A stretch of DNA of 64,000 nt from Bacteroidota bacterium. Lineage in GTDB: Bacteria; Bacteroidota; Bacteroidia; Chitinophagales; BACL12. The stretch spans positions 12,929-76,928 of the forward strand of contig JADJJZ010000015.1 of NCBI GenBank assembly GCA_016706255.1, given 5' to 3'. The notes beneath the pieces were generated by a model, which saw only the letters and a list, made by a program, of their open reading frames with translations, had not been told where the DNA came from and made no database searches. The position numbers and the translations under genes are program-made. Each line of letters opens with the position of its first letter. Positions within the stretch are counted from its first letter, which is position 1. Shown piece by piece: positions 33,500-42,382 of the stretch.

Positions 33500-36445
33500 T
33501 TATTTAAAAACCTTCCCCGCTTGCCTTTTATTATTTTTCACGTCTATGAGTTCAATCAGATATACTCCTTCTGCAAATTGGGAACAATCAATTATAATTG
33601 TTGCAGAACTTTCGTTTGCATTAATGCGTGCAACACAATCACCATTAATTGAATAGAGATTTATTACATTTATTTCCGAAAGCGCATGGTAGGTAATGAA
33701 TAATTGTTGTTGAGCGGCATTATAATAGGATTGAATATTCAACTCATTATCCATATCATGATTTATTAATGGATAGTCGTTGTCAATAATATCATACAAT
33801 GTATAACGGGCCAATAACAAATCGTAGATGTTGTGCACACTATACGCTTCAGTGAATAATATGCCTGGGTCGGTGCTATCCATTTCGATATCGTTTTTTG
33901 CAGTAATAATTATTTTTTGTTCATTTAATGCTGTGGAATCAGCATTAAATAACATTGTAAATACATGTGGATCGGGGCTTGAAAGCGTGAGCTCGTATTC
34001 GGGGTCATATGTATCTTTTGCATTAAATTTTATATAACAAATTTCTGCCGGAATTGTATTTAATCGAACCGATATTGTATCGTTATAATATATATTTTCA
34101 TCTAAGGTAAGGCTGTCATTAGAGTGTTCTACAATTACATATACAGGTTCAGGATTTATCTCAATGACAAATGCCGAATCTCCGGGAAAAAAGTCCTCAT
34201 CGGGTACACCAGCAATTTCTGCAATACCATCCTCATTAATATCTGTTGCAATTGCAAAATTGTAATTGAATGTCATAGCTGCTGGTATAGAATCAAGCCC
34301 GGATATTGCATTGTTATGATAATAATAAGTGTGATAACTGCCGGAAATTACGTCTAGGCGGCCATCTTGATCCATATCTTCAACCAAAGTGATTCCACTA
34401 TAATATCCATCGCTAATATTACTTCTTAGTATGGGATCAGTAAATACTCCGGCTTCATTCAAGCAGACAAACAAGTCACCATTTATAGTAATAACTAAAT
34501 CAAGGTCTTCATCATTATCTTCATCAATTATATTGAAAGTGCGGATTGAGTCTACTGCTATTAAATCATGAATATCCGAAAAGTTGCCGGCACCATCTAA
34601 ATTTTCCCACCAACCCAAATTTCCGGTTGTAAAATTAATTGACATAACATCCATATCGCCATCCTCATCCATATCGCCCGATTTTGTGATGTTTTGGGTC
34701 GGAGTATCTTCAAATGAAATCATATGTTTAGTGAATGTGCCACCGCCCATTTCATTTTTCAACCAGTAAGTATTAAACTGAGGAGTATATATTTCAAAAC
34801 CCTCATCATCATAACCGGCGAAATAATAATTTGGATAGCTTGCTACAACATCTATAAATCCATCACCATCAATATCAGCACTTATAGGATAAATTAAGAT
34901 TTCAGTTGCAGCAATTGAAGGGCTTGCATAATTACCTTGACCAGGTAAATTCTTGTAAACCCGTAACACTTTATACTCATCTTCATACAAACATTCCATA
35001 CAACCAGAATAGGAATTTGTAAAAATGTCCTCAAGACCATCGTTGTCATAATCAAAAGTCAAGAATGAAGAAATATCAAAAAGTTGTGCAACACTATCCG
35101 GTTTTAAAATGAATTCAATAGAATTAGCAATTGTATCAAAAAAATAACTGTTGATTCGGCCGTTTCTATCATATAGTATTATCTCATTTTCGTCGCTACC
35201 GTTTTCATCAATAAAGCTCAAACCTTTTGGCTCGGCTCTCATTTGTGCTAATTGTTTATATCCAGAAAAAGGGCCAGCAACTGTCACATTTGTCGACCAA
35301 ATAACTCCACCATTTACAGAAATTGCTAAATCATCCAAACCATCATCATTAATATCCGCTAAATTTCCTTTTTTGAAACCTGTCATATCAAACTGTGGTG
35401 GTGTGAAGCTCAACAAATTATTAATGCCGCCTAATGTTTCATCGCTGGTGCCGTATAGGATATGACCATTAACCGGATAACCATCTATCACCCCAGAAAT
35501 ATTATCCACAAAAACAATATCAGGAAAAATATCATTATTTATAAACCCCGTAAAAATATTTAAAACGTCTGCAGGCTCGTAGTAATTAACTGCATCTGTA
35601 AAATTACCCAAGCCATCATTATAGAGAATAAACAAACCATTATCATCATCAAAATAGGATTGTCCGGCACCTATCAGCAAATCCAAATCATTATCCCCTT
35701 GAAGATCGGTAAACGTCATACATTTCATATTTTCAATCTCCTCAATAATTGATTCAAATGAAAAAAATTCTCCGCCCAAATTTTCAATCCAACAAACCTT
35801 ATCTTCTAAAGTTGAAGTGATAATATCCATATCACCATCATTGTCAAAATCACCGGTAGCATATTCGTTTGGAAAATAGGTAAGTTCAAAAATGGTGTGT
35901 GTAATAAATTCATCGCCTTCGGAATATACATTTTCTGCCCAGATTAATTCTTGGGCGATAGTTGTAGTGTATATGACATCATCATCACCATCAGAATCCA
36001 AATCAGCAACAGTGAATGGAAAAGTATAAGCACCTACGATCGGGGCATAAATAGTGTGTTCTTCGAATTCAAGTCCGGTGCCAGATATGTTTAAGTTATA
36101 GGTAATTTCAATATACCAACTATGAGAACTAACAATATCTAAATAACCATCTCCATTTATATCGCTCAACACAAAGTGATCTGCTACAATATTTAGCATA
36201 TGTTGCTGAGTTGAAAAGGTGGTTCCAGTGTTTTCAAACCACATCATGTAAAAGTAGTCTCCACCACCAACAACTATATCCAAATCACCGTCAGAATCCA
36301 TATCTCCTGTTTCCACCTGATCGGAATTATCCCTGAACGTTTTGGAATCAATTTCCCATCGTTGAGGAATTTGGGCGTAAATGCTCAGTGAAAACAATAA
36401 TGGAATTAAGATTATTGATCTTAATAGGTTTGGAAAATGAAACAT
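33500..36445 (-). CDS. Large secreted FG-GAP/VCBS repeat protein with T9SS domain
   Basis: 981 residues. A signal peptide ends LSIYAQ near residue 25. About nine repeats carry the calcium-binding loop D-x-D-x-D-G-D-x-D (TGDMDSDGDLDIVVGG, SDINGDGYLDIVSS, ADLDSDGDDDVIY, GDFDNDGDMDIIT, GDMDEDGDMDVMSI, EDMDQDGRLDVISG), the VCBS/FG-GAP beta-propeller signature. A beta-sandwich region (about 800-890) and a T9SS sorting-like end (about 905-981, finishing VAGKVFK-type basic residues) follow. The propeller is structural or ligand-binding, with Ca2+ required for folding. No catalytic site is visible. Confidence 0.88.
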   Translation of the reverse strand: MFHFPNLLRSIILIPLLFSLSIYAQIPQRWEIDSKTFRDNSDQVETGDMDSDGDLDIVVGGGDYFYMMWFENTGTTFSTQQHMLNIVADHFVLSDINGDGYLDIVSSHSWYIEITYNLNISGTGLEFEEHTIYAPIVGAYTFPFTVADLDSDGDDDVIYTTTIAQELIWAENVYSEGDEFITHTIFELTYFPNEYATGDFDNDGDMDIITSTLEDKVCWIENLGGEFFSFESIIEEIENMKCMTFTDLQGDNDLDLLIGAGQSYFDDDNGLFILYNDGLGNFTDAVNYYEPADVLNIFTGFINNDIFPDIVFVDNISGVIDGYPVNGHILYGTSDETLGGINNLLSFTPPQFDMTGFKKGNLADINDDGLDDLAISVNGGVIWSTNVTVAGPFSGYKQLAQMRAEPKGLSFIDENGSDENEIILYDRNGRINSYFFDTIANSIEFILKPDSVAQLFDISSFLTFDYDNDGLEDIFTNSYSGCMECLYEDEYKVLRVYKNLPGQGNYASPSIAATEILIYPISADIDGDGFIDVVASYPNYYFAGYDDEGFEIYTPQFNTYWLKNEMGGGTFTKHMISFEDTPTQNITKSGDMDEDGDMDVMSINFTTGNLGWWENLDGAGNFSDIHDLIAVDSIRTFNIIDEDNDEDLDLVITINGDLFVCLNEAGVFTDPILRSNISDGYYSGITLVEDMDQDGRLDVISGSYHTYYYHNNAISGLDSIPAAMTFNYNFAIATDINEDGIAEIAGVPDEDFFPGDSAFVIEINPEPVYVIVEHSNDSLTLDENIYYNDTISVRLNTIPAEICYIKFNAKDTYDPEYELTLSSPDPHVFTMLFNADSTALNEQKIIITAKNDIEMDSTDPGILFTEAYSVHNIYDLLLARYTLYDIIDNDYPLINHDMDNELNIQSYYNAAQQQLFITYHALSEINVINLYSINGDCVARINANESSATIIIDCSQFAEGVYLIELIDVKNNKRQAGKVFK

Positions 36446-36559
36446 GGGTTGTATTTTAATTTCAAATGTAGGTAGTCCGACCCAGAAATGCTTTTGGTTT
36501 TGAGCGAAATACCGGTTTTAGTATGCGAAGTGACTAGAATATTTAGTTAAGTAAATAGT

Positions 36560-36577
36560 TTCGTATTTAAATACGAA
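36560..36577. promoter_or_regulatory. Perfect 18-bp palindrome
   Basis: TTCGTATTTAAATACGAA equals its reverse complement. It lies 115 bases upstream of the FG-GAP gene start on the minus strand in an otherwise empty region. The probable role is a binding site for a dimeric regulator; an accidental A/T palindrome is possible, but four of the bases are G/C and symmetric. Confidence 0.4.
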
Positions 36578-36643
36578 GAACCGCATGTAATCTACTTATA
36601 CATATAATCAAAAACTCCTTAATAGCAAAATCACATTTTGAAC

Positions 36644-36671
36644 TTCACCTTAAAGTGAAAAAGCTTGATGT
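36644..36671. repeat. Degenerate copy of one arm of the tRNA-side hairpin
   Basis: The bases around TAAAGTGAAAAAGC-T-TGATG repeat the left arm of the 36742-36798 hairpin (TAAAGTGAAAAAGC-C-TGATG) about 97 bases away, with two differences. The copy lacks the matching right arm, so it cannot form the hairpin. Confidence 0.5.
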
Positions 36672-36741
36672 ACTTTATAGATAACACACATTTTTAGCTC
36701 CGTAAGCCCCAAGTAGAGCTCCTACGTCGCTCACTTCGGGG

Positions 36742-36798
36742 CACCCTAAAGTGAAAAAGCCTGATGCGGGAGCATCAGGCTTTTTCTACTTTAGGGTG
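36742..36798. terminator. Long near-perfect hairpin ending at the tRNA-Phe 3' end
   Basis: Arms 36742-36767 and 36772-36798 are complementary over 26 bases, with one bulged base, around a GGGA loop. The core AAAAAGCCTGATGC / GCATCAGGCTTTTT is a typical intrinsic terminator with A/T tracts on both sides. The right arm ends CTTTAGGGTG and overlaps the last two positions of the tRNA gene (36797-36798). It should end the tRNA transcript on the minus strand. Confidence 0.75.
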
Positions 36799-36869
36799 GT
36801 GTGGGGCGGGATCGAACCGTCGACACAAGGATTTTCAGTCCTTTGCTCTACCAACTGAGCTACCGCACC
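36797..36869 (-). tRNA. tRNA-Phe (anticodon GAA)
   Basis: 73 nt on the minus strand, folds as a cloverleaf: acceptor GGTGCGG, TA, D-stem GCTC/GAGC with AGTTGGTA loop, anticodon stem AAGGA/TCCTT with loop CTGAAAA (anticodon GAA), variable GTGTC, T-loop TTCGATC, discriminator A. CCA is not encoded: the next bases are CCC. Two non-canonical pairs are seen: C5-A68 in the acceptor and A50-C64 in the T-stem. A consensus promoter lies about 75 bases upstream and a terminator hairpin begins at the 3' end. Confidence 0.92.
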
Positions 36870-36943
36870 ATCTTTTATTCCAATCCGCCGGGGCGGGCGA
36901 AAATCAATACTTTTTGAGGGAAATTGACTTTCTATCGGACTGC

Positions 36944-36973
36944 AAAGGTAATATTTAGCAGTTTATTTTCCAA
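36944..36973 (-). promoter_or_regulatory. Promoter of tRNA-Phe
   Basis: On the minus strand TTG (36971-36973), a 19-base spacer and TACCTTTG (36944-36951) match the -33/-7 consensus. The -33 element lies inside the final codons of the upstream membrane protein gene. The tRNA 5' end is about 75 bases downstream. Confidence 0.5.
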
Positions 36974-39266
36974 TACTAAAGTTGTTTACCATAAAAATTT
37001 TGTCGGAATCCACGTCGTAGTAGGCGTTAAATGCCGTATGTCGTATCAAAAGCTCATCGTACCAGGCCTTACTGTTGTCGCTCGTTACTACCCTGATTTG
37101 TTTTACTGCCGGAACTACCTCGAAATTTTCTGAAGCCCGCACCCAGCCTGACATGACATCGGTTGAGAGCGTGGGTGTGATGCTGTGTTCGGCGATTAAT
37201 TCACCGTTTTGACCCAGGAAATAGAGCGTTAAATAAGGGTAGGCGACATCTTTGATGCTGTTTGTAATCCAACAACTGGCTTCTATCCAGATTGGGTCGG
37301 CAGTGGACACGGGGATATTGGCGAGTTCTGTTTCGGCTTTGTTGTTACAAAAGGCACCTTTTCCCAGAAATGCTGTTTCAGTTGGGTTGTTCTCAAAACT
37401 ATTTCTGAAAAATATCTGCAATGGTTTTTCACTCCAATATGAAGTTCCTGTAGTGCTTACGAATTGATGCAGGGAGTCTTTTACTGCATGATAATCAGCA
37501 ATAGCAATATTGTCACCTTTTGCATGGGCCGCACTCATGTCGAAGGCATATAATTCAAAACCGCTTTTTTCTGCAAATTTTGTAGCGTGTTCTAATAAAT
37601 ATTGCTCACCTGCATTTTGGGGTAAGCCATGGGCCATTATTAATAATTTATCTAATGAAAATACACCTGTGGAACTTGAATTATTGATATATGGATGTGC
37701 AACCAACTGCACATTATTCATGGTTTCGCTTAACGATGTTCTGCTCATCATATAATTTACCACAGGCAATTTGGTTTGATAAGCCAATTCCAATGCCTTC
37801 ATAAAATAATCACCTTGTGTTCTGTCGATATATAATTTCTCTGAACCCTGAAACATGGATGGCAAAAATAATATCGCATCAAAATCATCTGCCTGATAAG
37901 GTGTATTCGTTAACATGTCGGAGAAATAAATGTTTTTTCCGTCAAATGGATTTGAAACATTGTAACGTTGTAATTCTATTCCTGTATGACTGAAATACGA
38001 TAAACTTTCTGCACAAAAAAATACGGTCGTACTTATAAAAAACAAGTTTGCTGTTTTCGGGTGTCGTTTATGTATTTTCTTTTGTAATAAATAAATTAAA
38101 ACTGCGATAAATACTAAATAAAAATAATAAAAACCCCATGCAAATCTGCCGGGCGAGCGAAATTGTTTCAATGGTGTGATGATATCCAATAAAAATTCTA
38201 ATCCGAGATTAAAAGGAAATGTCATTGAAAATAATAACATCAACACACCGGTAAAAACAAATGCCCCTAAATCACCGGGTAACAATAAAAATGATTTTTT
38301 TAATGATTTTTTATAGGCTAACCTTTTAATAAAAATAAATAAAAGGATGAATAAAAATATTAATCCCATATATCCCACATAAGCGTAACCTTCGGGATTT
38401 GCCTGCCCCATGTTTAAAAACTTTTTACCCCAGTTTGCTAATGAGCCGCCATCAGGTAAAAATACTGTTTGGAAATTTGCCTTATATCTGAAAAACCCGT
38501 AAGGTGTTTCCGGCCGGTCTGTTACCGTATCCGTAAAATGCATGAAGGTCATGATGGCCAGCAATGGAATTCCGGCAGCAGCAATTAATTTAAAAACAGC
38601 AATATAATTTTTTCTATGCTGCACAAATAAAACTAAAGCATGAAACCCAATTAATAATCCGCCGATTAAAACATAATACATGTGGATGAGTCCAAATATA
38701 ATTACCAATGTTAGCAAACTCAATAAGGGGAGTAACCTGTAATTTTTTTCTTTAACCTGTATAATCCGCCACCAAATCCAGGGAATAAAAACGGTATAAC
38801 CTAATGCGAAGTGACCGTAAAACCTTTCTATCTGCGGCCCCATCAAACCAATGGCCAATGCCATAATTGCTGCATACCAGGCCGGCATGCGGTAATATTT
38901 AAGTATTTTATACAGTAATAAAATCCCAAAAAACAATGAAACAAACAATAGTATATTTAAAATTCCAATCGTATAATTTTGAATGGGATAGATATTATTA
39001 TCTACAAAATTTAAAACCCAGCTAATTAAAGGTTGGTTGTCGGTAAAAACTACATGTTCGCCATAGGGATAATTCATCCCGGTAAAATGTGTTCCGTTGT
39101 CGTTTGCAATAAACCAGGCGGGGGTAAATAAATTTTTAAATGCATCTCCGCCGGAGGCTAGTAAATATTGATTGGGATGAAAAATTATTTTACTGAAAAT
39201 ACCGCAAATGAGCAGCATGCTTACAACAATAAGCACCAATAGCGGATTCTTTTTAAAAAAGTGCAT
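36963..39266 (-). CDS. GT-C-like polytopic membrane protein
   Basis: 767 residues. The first 420 residues contain about ten membrane helices (for example NPLLVLIVVSMLLICGIFSKIIF, GILNILLFVSLFFGILLLY, PLLSLLTLVIIFGLIHMYYVLIGGLLIG); the loop after helix 1 (PNQYLLASGGDAFKNLFTPAWFIANDNGTHFTGMNYPYGEH) carries Asp and aromatic residues as in lipid-linked sugar GT-C transferases. Residues about 430-767 are extracytoplasmic and include a beta-sandwich (ADPIWIEASCWITNSIKDVAYPYLTLYFLG). It follows two GT2 genes with one-base spacing, so it is probably the acceptor-side transferase using polyprenyl-phosphate sugars. A YfhO-like role is the alternative. Confidence 0.6.
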   Translation of the reverse strand: MHFFKKNPLLVLIVVSMLLICGIFSKIIFHPNQYLLASGGDAFKNLFTPAWFIANDNGTHFTGMNYPYGEHVVFTDNQPLISWVLNFVDNNIYPIQNYTIGILNILLFVSLFFGILLLYKILKYYRMPAWYAAIMALAIGLMGPQIERFYGHFALGYTVFIPWIWWRIIQVKEKNYRLLPLLSLLTLVIIFGLIHMYYVLIGGLLIGFHALVLFVQHRKNYIAVFKLIAAAGIPLLAIMTFMHFTDTVTDRPETPYGFFRYKANFQTVFLPDGGSLANWGKKFLNMGQANPEGYAYVGYMGLIFLFILLFIFIKRLAYKKSLKKSFLLLPGDLGAFVFTGVLMLLFSMTFPFNLGLEFLLDIITPLKQFRSPGRFAWGFYYFYLVFIAVLIYLLQKKIHKRHPKTANLFFISTTVFFCAESLSYFSHTGIELQRYNVSNPFDGKNIYFSDMLTNTPYQADDFDAILFLPSMFQGSEKLYIDRTQGDYFMKALELAYQTKLPVVNYMMSRTSLSETMNNVQLVAHPYINNSSSTGVFSLDKLLIMAHGLPQNAGEQYLLEHATKFAEKSGFELYAFDMSAAHAKGDNIAIADYHAVKDSLHQFVSTTGTSYWSEKPLQIFFRNSFENNPTETAFLGKGAFCNNKAETELANIPVSTADPIWIEASCWITNSIKDVAYPYLTLYFLGQNGELIAEHSITPTLSTDVMSGWVRASENFEVVPAVKQIRVVTSDNSKAWYDELLIRHTAFNAYYDVDSDKIFMVNNFSIGK

Positions 39267-39267
39267 A

Positions 39268-39984
39268 TTAAAGACTTTTAAAAAATATTTTCAGGAAGTT
39301 TCCTGCTTCAGTAAATAATATTCCGGCACGCATACTGCTAAATTGAATATTTTCTTTCAATTCGATTTCTACCGGTTTAATTTTTATTATGTTGTTTCTT
39401 GAGGCAAGAAAAATAAATTCTAAATCAAATAAATAACGGTCGATTGTGGTGGATAAAAATATCGTTTTTCCGGTTTTATTAAATCCCTTTAAACCACATT
39501 GTGTATCATTTACTTTTAATCGCAAAACAAATCCAGTGCAACTGCGCAACAACCTAGAAATAAAACGCCTGAAAGCAGGAACGTGTTTATAATAATTTTT
39601 ATCTTTTACACCGGCTGCGATATCACATTGTGATGTTGTTAATTCATCCAATATTTTTAAAATACTTTCTGTAGTATAAGGAAAATCAACATCTGTATAA
39701 ATACATAAATCGGCTGTTGAACTTTCAATGCCTTTTCTTAAAGCAAAACCTTTCCCTCTGTTTTCGGAATAATTGATATAATTAAAATTACCAATTTCGT
39801 TTTTTAATCTGATGATATCTTCCGGTATAATTCCTTTTGAAGAACCATCATTTACCAGTGTGATATTTATTTTGGTTTCCGGAAGTTTATTTTGAAGGTC
39901 ATGAAAAGCTGCAATAATATGTTGTGCCCAATCCGTTCCGGGATTATAGCAGGGTAAAACGATATCGAGTTCAGCTAATTTCAA
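39268..39984 (-). CDS. Glycosyltransferase family 2 protein
   Basis: 238 residues, GT-A fold. LDIVLPCYNPG at the start, INITLVNDGSSKGI for nucleotide-sugar binding, the DXD-like IYTDVDFPYT, and NDTQCGLKGFNK where polyprenyl-phosphate mannose/glucose synthases have their Q-x-x-x-K segment. There are no membrane helices, so it is a cytoplasmic or peripheral enzyme. It sits three bases after the preceding GT2 gene and one base before the GT-C-like gene. The sugar donor cannot be read from the sequence. Confidence 0.88.
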   Translation of the reverse strand: MKLAELDIVLPCYNPGTDWAQHIIAAFHDLQNKLPETKINITLVNDGSSKGIIPEDIIRLKNEIGNFNYINYSENRGKGFALRKGIESSTADLCIYTDVDFPYTTESILKILDELTTSQCDIAAGVKDKNYYKHVPAFRRFISRLLRSCTGFVLRLKVNDTQCGLKGFNKTGKTIFLSTTIDRYLFDLEFIFLASRNNIIKIKPVEIELKENIQFSSMRAGILFTEAGNFLKIFFKSL

Positions 39985-39987
39985 ATA

Positions 39988-40707
39988 TTAATTAAATAGT
40001 CCATAACGTAAAATACAATAAATGGCTCTGAAACCATCTTTCCAATTTATTTTTTTCCCTTCAGCATAAGTACGTCCATAATAGGAAATACCAACTTCGT
40101 AGATGGTAATTTTTTTAATTTTTGCTAATTTTTGTGTGAGCTCGGGCTCAAAACCAAATCTGTTTTCTTTTAATTTAATGGACTGTAAAATTGATGTCCG
40201 AACCAGTTTATAACAGGTTTCCATATCTGTTAAATTTAAATTACTGAACATGTTGGATAAACTTGTTAAAAATTTATTTCCGATAGAATGCCAGTAAAAT
40301 AATATACGATGTGGATTGCCGCCTATAAAACGACTGCCATACACAACATCTGCATTGCGCTCAATAACAGGTTTTAGCAAATCATTAAACTCAACTGGAT
40401 CATATTCAAGGTCGGCATCTTGCACAATGGTATAATCGCCGGTTGCATTGCCAATTCCGGTATGTAATGCAGCACCTTTACCTTTATTTTTTTCATGATG
40501 GAAAGCACGAATATTCACCTGCGGATTAGATTCAATAAATTGTTGCAGGTGTTCGGCCGTTTTATCGCGGGAGCAATCGTTTACTACAATTATTTCCATT
40601 GAAATATTGTGCAGCAGCTTAACACCCGCTAAAGTGGTAAGAATGGTTTGAATTGTAGCCTCTTCATTGTAAGCCGGCACAATTACACTGAGTTTTTTTA
40701 CCTCCAT
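39988..40707 (-). CDS. DPM1-like glycosyltransferase family 2 protein
   Basis: 239 residues. LSVIVPAYNEEATIQTIL, IIVVNDCSRDKT, GKGAALHTGIGNATGDYTIVQDADLEYDP (with DAD metal site) and VVYGSRFIGGNP are dolichyl/polyprenyl-phosphate sugar synthase motifs. DMETCYKLVRT and FEPELTQKLAK complete the acceptor side. It would charge a polyprenyl phosphate with a sugar on the cytoplasmic face, which the membrane protein downstream could use. It is transcribed after the lytic transglycosylase gene and before the second GT2 gene. Confidence 0.9.
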   Translation of the reverse strand: MEVKKLSVIVPAYNEEATIQTILTTLAGVKLLHNISMEIIVVNDCSRDKTAEHLQQFIESNPQVNIRAFHHEKNKGKGAALHTGIGNATGDYTIVQDADLEYDPVEFNDLLKPVIERNADVVYGSRFIGGNPHRILFYWHSIGNKFLTSLSNMFSNLNLTDMETCYKLVRTSILQSIKLKENRFGFEPELTQKLAKIKKITIYEVGISYYGRTYAEGKKINWKDGFRAIYCILRYGLFN

Positions 40708-40756
40708 GGTTAAGGTGGTAAAAATAAAGTATTTGCCTGTGATTGGGAAACGTAAC

Positions 40757-41764
40757 TTATTGCGACCCTGATGGTTTATCAGTTGCCGTTAGTGGCAGCT
40801 TTATAGTATAGGATTGACCGGTTTTAACGGTTAGCAAGGTGCTGCGCAGCCACGGATTATAGTATTTCAACATTTTATAGTTGGTATTGTGTTTTTGCGC
40901 AAAAACTGCCAAATCAGGTATTGTCGAATCTATTTTAATGATTTTGTATTCAAGGGGATTATATAAATCTTCCTTATTTAAAAAGAAACCATATTTCTGG
41001 GTGTTTTCAAAAATGATTTTATAAGCTAAAGCGCGAAAAATATATCGGGATGTTTCTTCTTTTAGATATAAGTCGTAGTACGCATTTTCTTTTTGATAAC
41101 TAACTGATCCTTCAATAGAACCCATTCCTGCATTATAACTTGCACCTGCTAAGGTCCAATTGCCAAATTTTGCATAGGCATCTTTTAAATATTTTGTAGC
41201 AGCGAGTGTTGATTTTTCCATATCATAACGTTCATCTACTTCTGCATTAATTGTTAATCCATACTGTAAACCGGTGCCTTTTAAAAATTGCCAGTAGCCA
41301 TGTGCATCGGATGGAGAAATAACATTGCGTAAACCACTTTCTGCTATGGCCAGATATTTAAAATCGTCAGGAATATTATTTTCTTTTAATACTTTTTCAA
41401 TAATTGGAAACCAGCGGTTTGCGAGTTTTAAATTTTGAATCATATTAGAATGCCAATAGCCGTTAACGGTTAATTCACGGTCTAAACGTTCGCGTACTTC
41501 TTCATCTGTGAGAGGAACAGGTTCGCCTGCAAAACTAACGGAGGCAGGCATTTTAGCGGCAAAATACCGTATCGTATTTACATCATCAGCCAGGGTGCGC
41601 AAGGTATCGGTACTTACAGAAAGTTGCTCCGTATTACCCGTAGTATTATTTCCGGAAACGGCATATCCGATAAATATGGCTATTCCGACAAATGCACCAA
41701 TGAGGATGTAATGTATCTTTTTCAAATTATTTATTTTTTCTTGTAAACAGGTACGGTTGAACAA
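40757..41764 (-). CDS. MltD-like lytic transglycosylase
   Basis: 335 residues from ATG 41764, overlapping DUF2480 by 34 bases; a TTG at 41725 that follows the DUF2480 stop directly gives MKKIHYILIG, a better leader, and may be the true start. An N-terminal membrane helix (YILIGAFVGIAIFIGYAV) anchors it. The SLT domain spans about 120-260: LAIAESGLRNVISPSDAHGYWQFLKGTGLQYGL with catalytic Glu in AESGL, DERYDMEKSTLAATKYLKDAY and LAGASYNAG. A LysM-like segment is near the end (FAQKHNTNYKMLKYYNPWLRSTLLTVKTGQSYTIKLP). It cleaves the glycan strands of peptidoglycan in the periplasm. Confidence 0.88.
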   Translation of the reverse strand: MFNRTCLQEKINNLKKIHYILIGAFVGIAIFIGYAVSGNNTTGNTEQLSVSTDTLRTLADDVNTIRYFAAKMPASVSFAGEPVPLTDEEVRERLDRELTVNGYWHSNMIQNLKLANRWFPIIEKVLKENNIPDDFKYLAIAESGLRNVISPSDAHGYWQFLKGTGLQYGLTINAEVDERYDMEKSTLAATKYLKDAYAKFGNWTLAGASYNAGMGSIEGSVSYQKENAYYDLYLKEETSRYIFRALAYKIIFENTQKYGFFLNKEDLYNPLEYKIIKIDSTIPDLAVFAQKHNTNYKMLKYYNPWLRSTLLTVKTGQSYTIKLPLTATDKPSGSQ

Positions 41765-42234
41765 GGCTCACCATACATTATACTTTTAGCTAAGGGCCTT
41801 AAAATTTTTGTTATTTCCAGATATGCTTCCGCGGGAACAGGTTTATCGCTGCATCCTTTAATTACTACTCGTTGGTCAACAAATTGAGTTGTGTCGATAT
41901 GTGCGAGCGAATTGCGATATAATTGAACAATTACTTCATTTACCGTTCCCATGGTAACTGTTTTGGCAAATGGTTCTGCCTGAGCAACAATTAACATCCA
42001 GGCCCAGTTTGGAATAATTGCATCTGCAGAGCAAAAAATGGCAAGGTGTTTATCCGTGTAATCAGACCAATTAATAGCAGCCAATGCTTCACGAAAATCT
42101 TTTTCACGAAGAATCAACCCTTTAAAAAGGTAGTCCTTTAAATCGAATGCGATGATATTTTTTTCATCCGGAAAATAATCTTCCAAATCGAACGAAACGA
42201 TACCGCTTTGTGCTACTTTATTTACAAATTCCAC
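41731..42234 (-). CDS. DUF2480 family protein
   Basis: 167 residues from the GTG at 42234 (MEFVNKVAQSG), where other members start; the frame is open to an ATG at 42306 but those 24 residues are not family-like. IVSFDLEDYFPDEKNIIAFDLKDYLFKGLILREKDFREAL, WSDYTDKHLAIFCSADAIIPNWAWMLI and KGCSDKPVPAEAYLEITKILRPLAKSIMYGEPCSTVPVYKKK follow the DUF2480 pattern closely. The function is unknown. The GEPCSTVPV end with a conserved Cys and GCS with another Cys suggest a metal or redox site. It is in the same transcript as the lytic transglycosylase. Confidence 0.85.
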   Translation of the reverse strand: MEFVNKVAQSGIVSFDLEDYFPDEKNIIAFDLKDYLFKGLILREKDFREALAAINWSDYTDKHLAIFCSADAIIPNWAWMLIVAQAEPFAKTVTMGTVNEVIVQLYRNSLAHIDTTQFVDQRVVIKGCSDKPVPAEAYLEITKILRPLAKSIMYGEPCSTVPVYKKK

Positions 42235-42382
42235 GATTACCTGATTAGCTGTTAGTTCAAATTTACGTAATTCTTTAAACAACTTTCCCGCAGAAAGCGC
42301 CGGCATTTAAGTGCTTGAGGCGTAACCTGCGGGAAATGTTAAGAACTATACTGTTCTAAACGAAGCTTAACCCAAAAAAGTT

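Larger units (their letters stand above)
36446..36741. other. Intergenic region without a gene
   Basis: 296 bases upstream of the FG-GAP gene and downstream of tRNA-Phe. It holds an 18-bp palindrome (36560-36577), a degenerate half of the tRNA-side hairpin (36644-36671) and an imperfect hairpin with arms near 36708-36720 (CCCCAAGTAGAGC) and 36728-36741. No open reading frame of protein character was seen on either strand. Confidence 0.6.

Noticed and set aside
36700..36745. Possible second tRNA or tRNA pseudogene beside tRNA-Phe
   Set aside because: The stretch forms a hairpin but lacks a D-arm, anticodon arm and T-loop in the right spacing.
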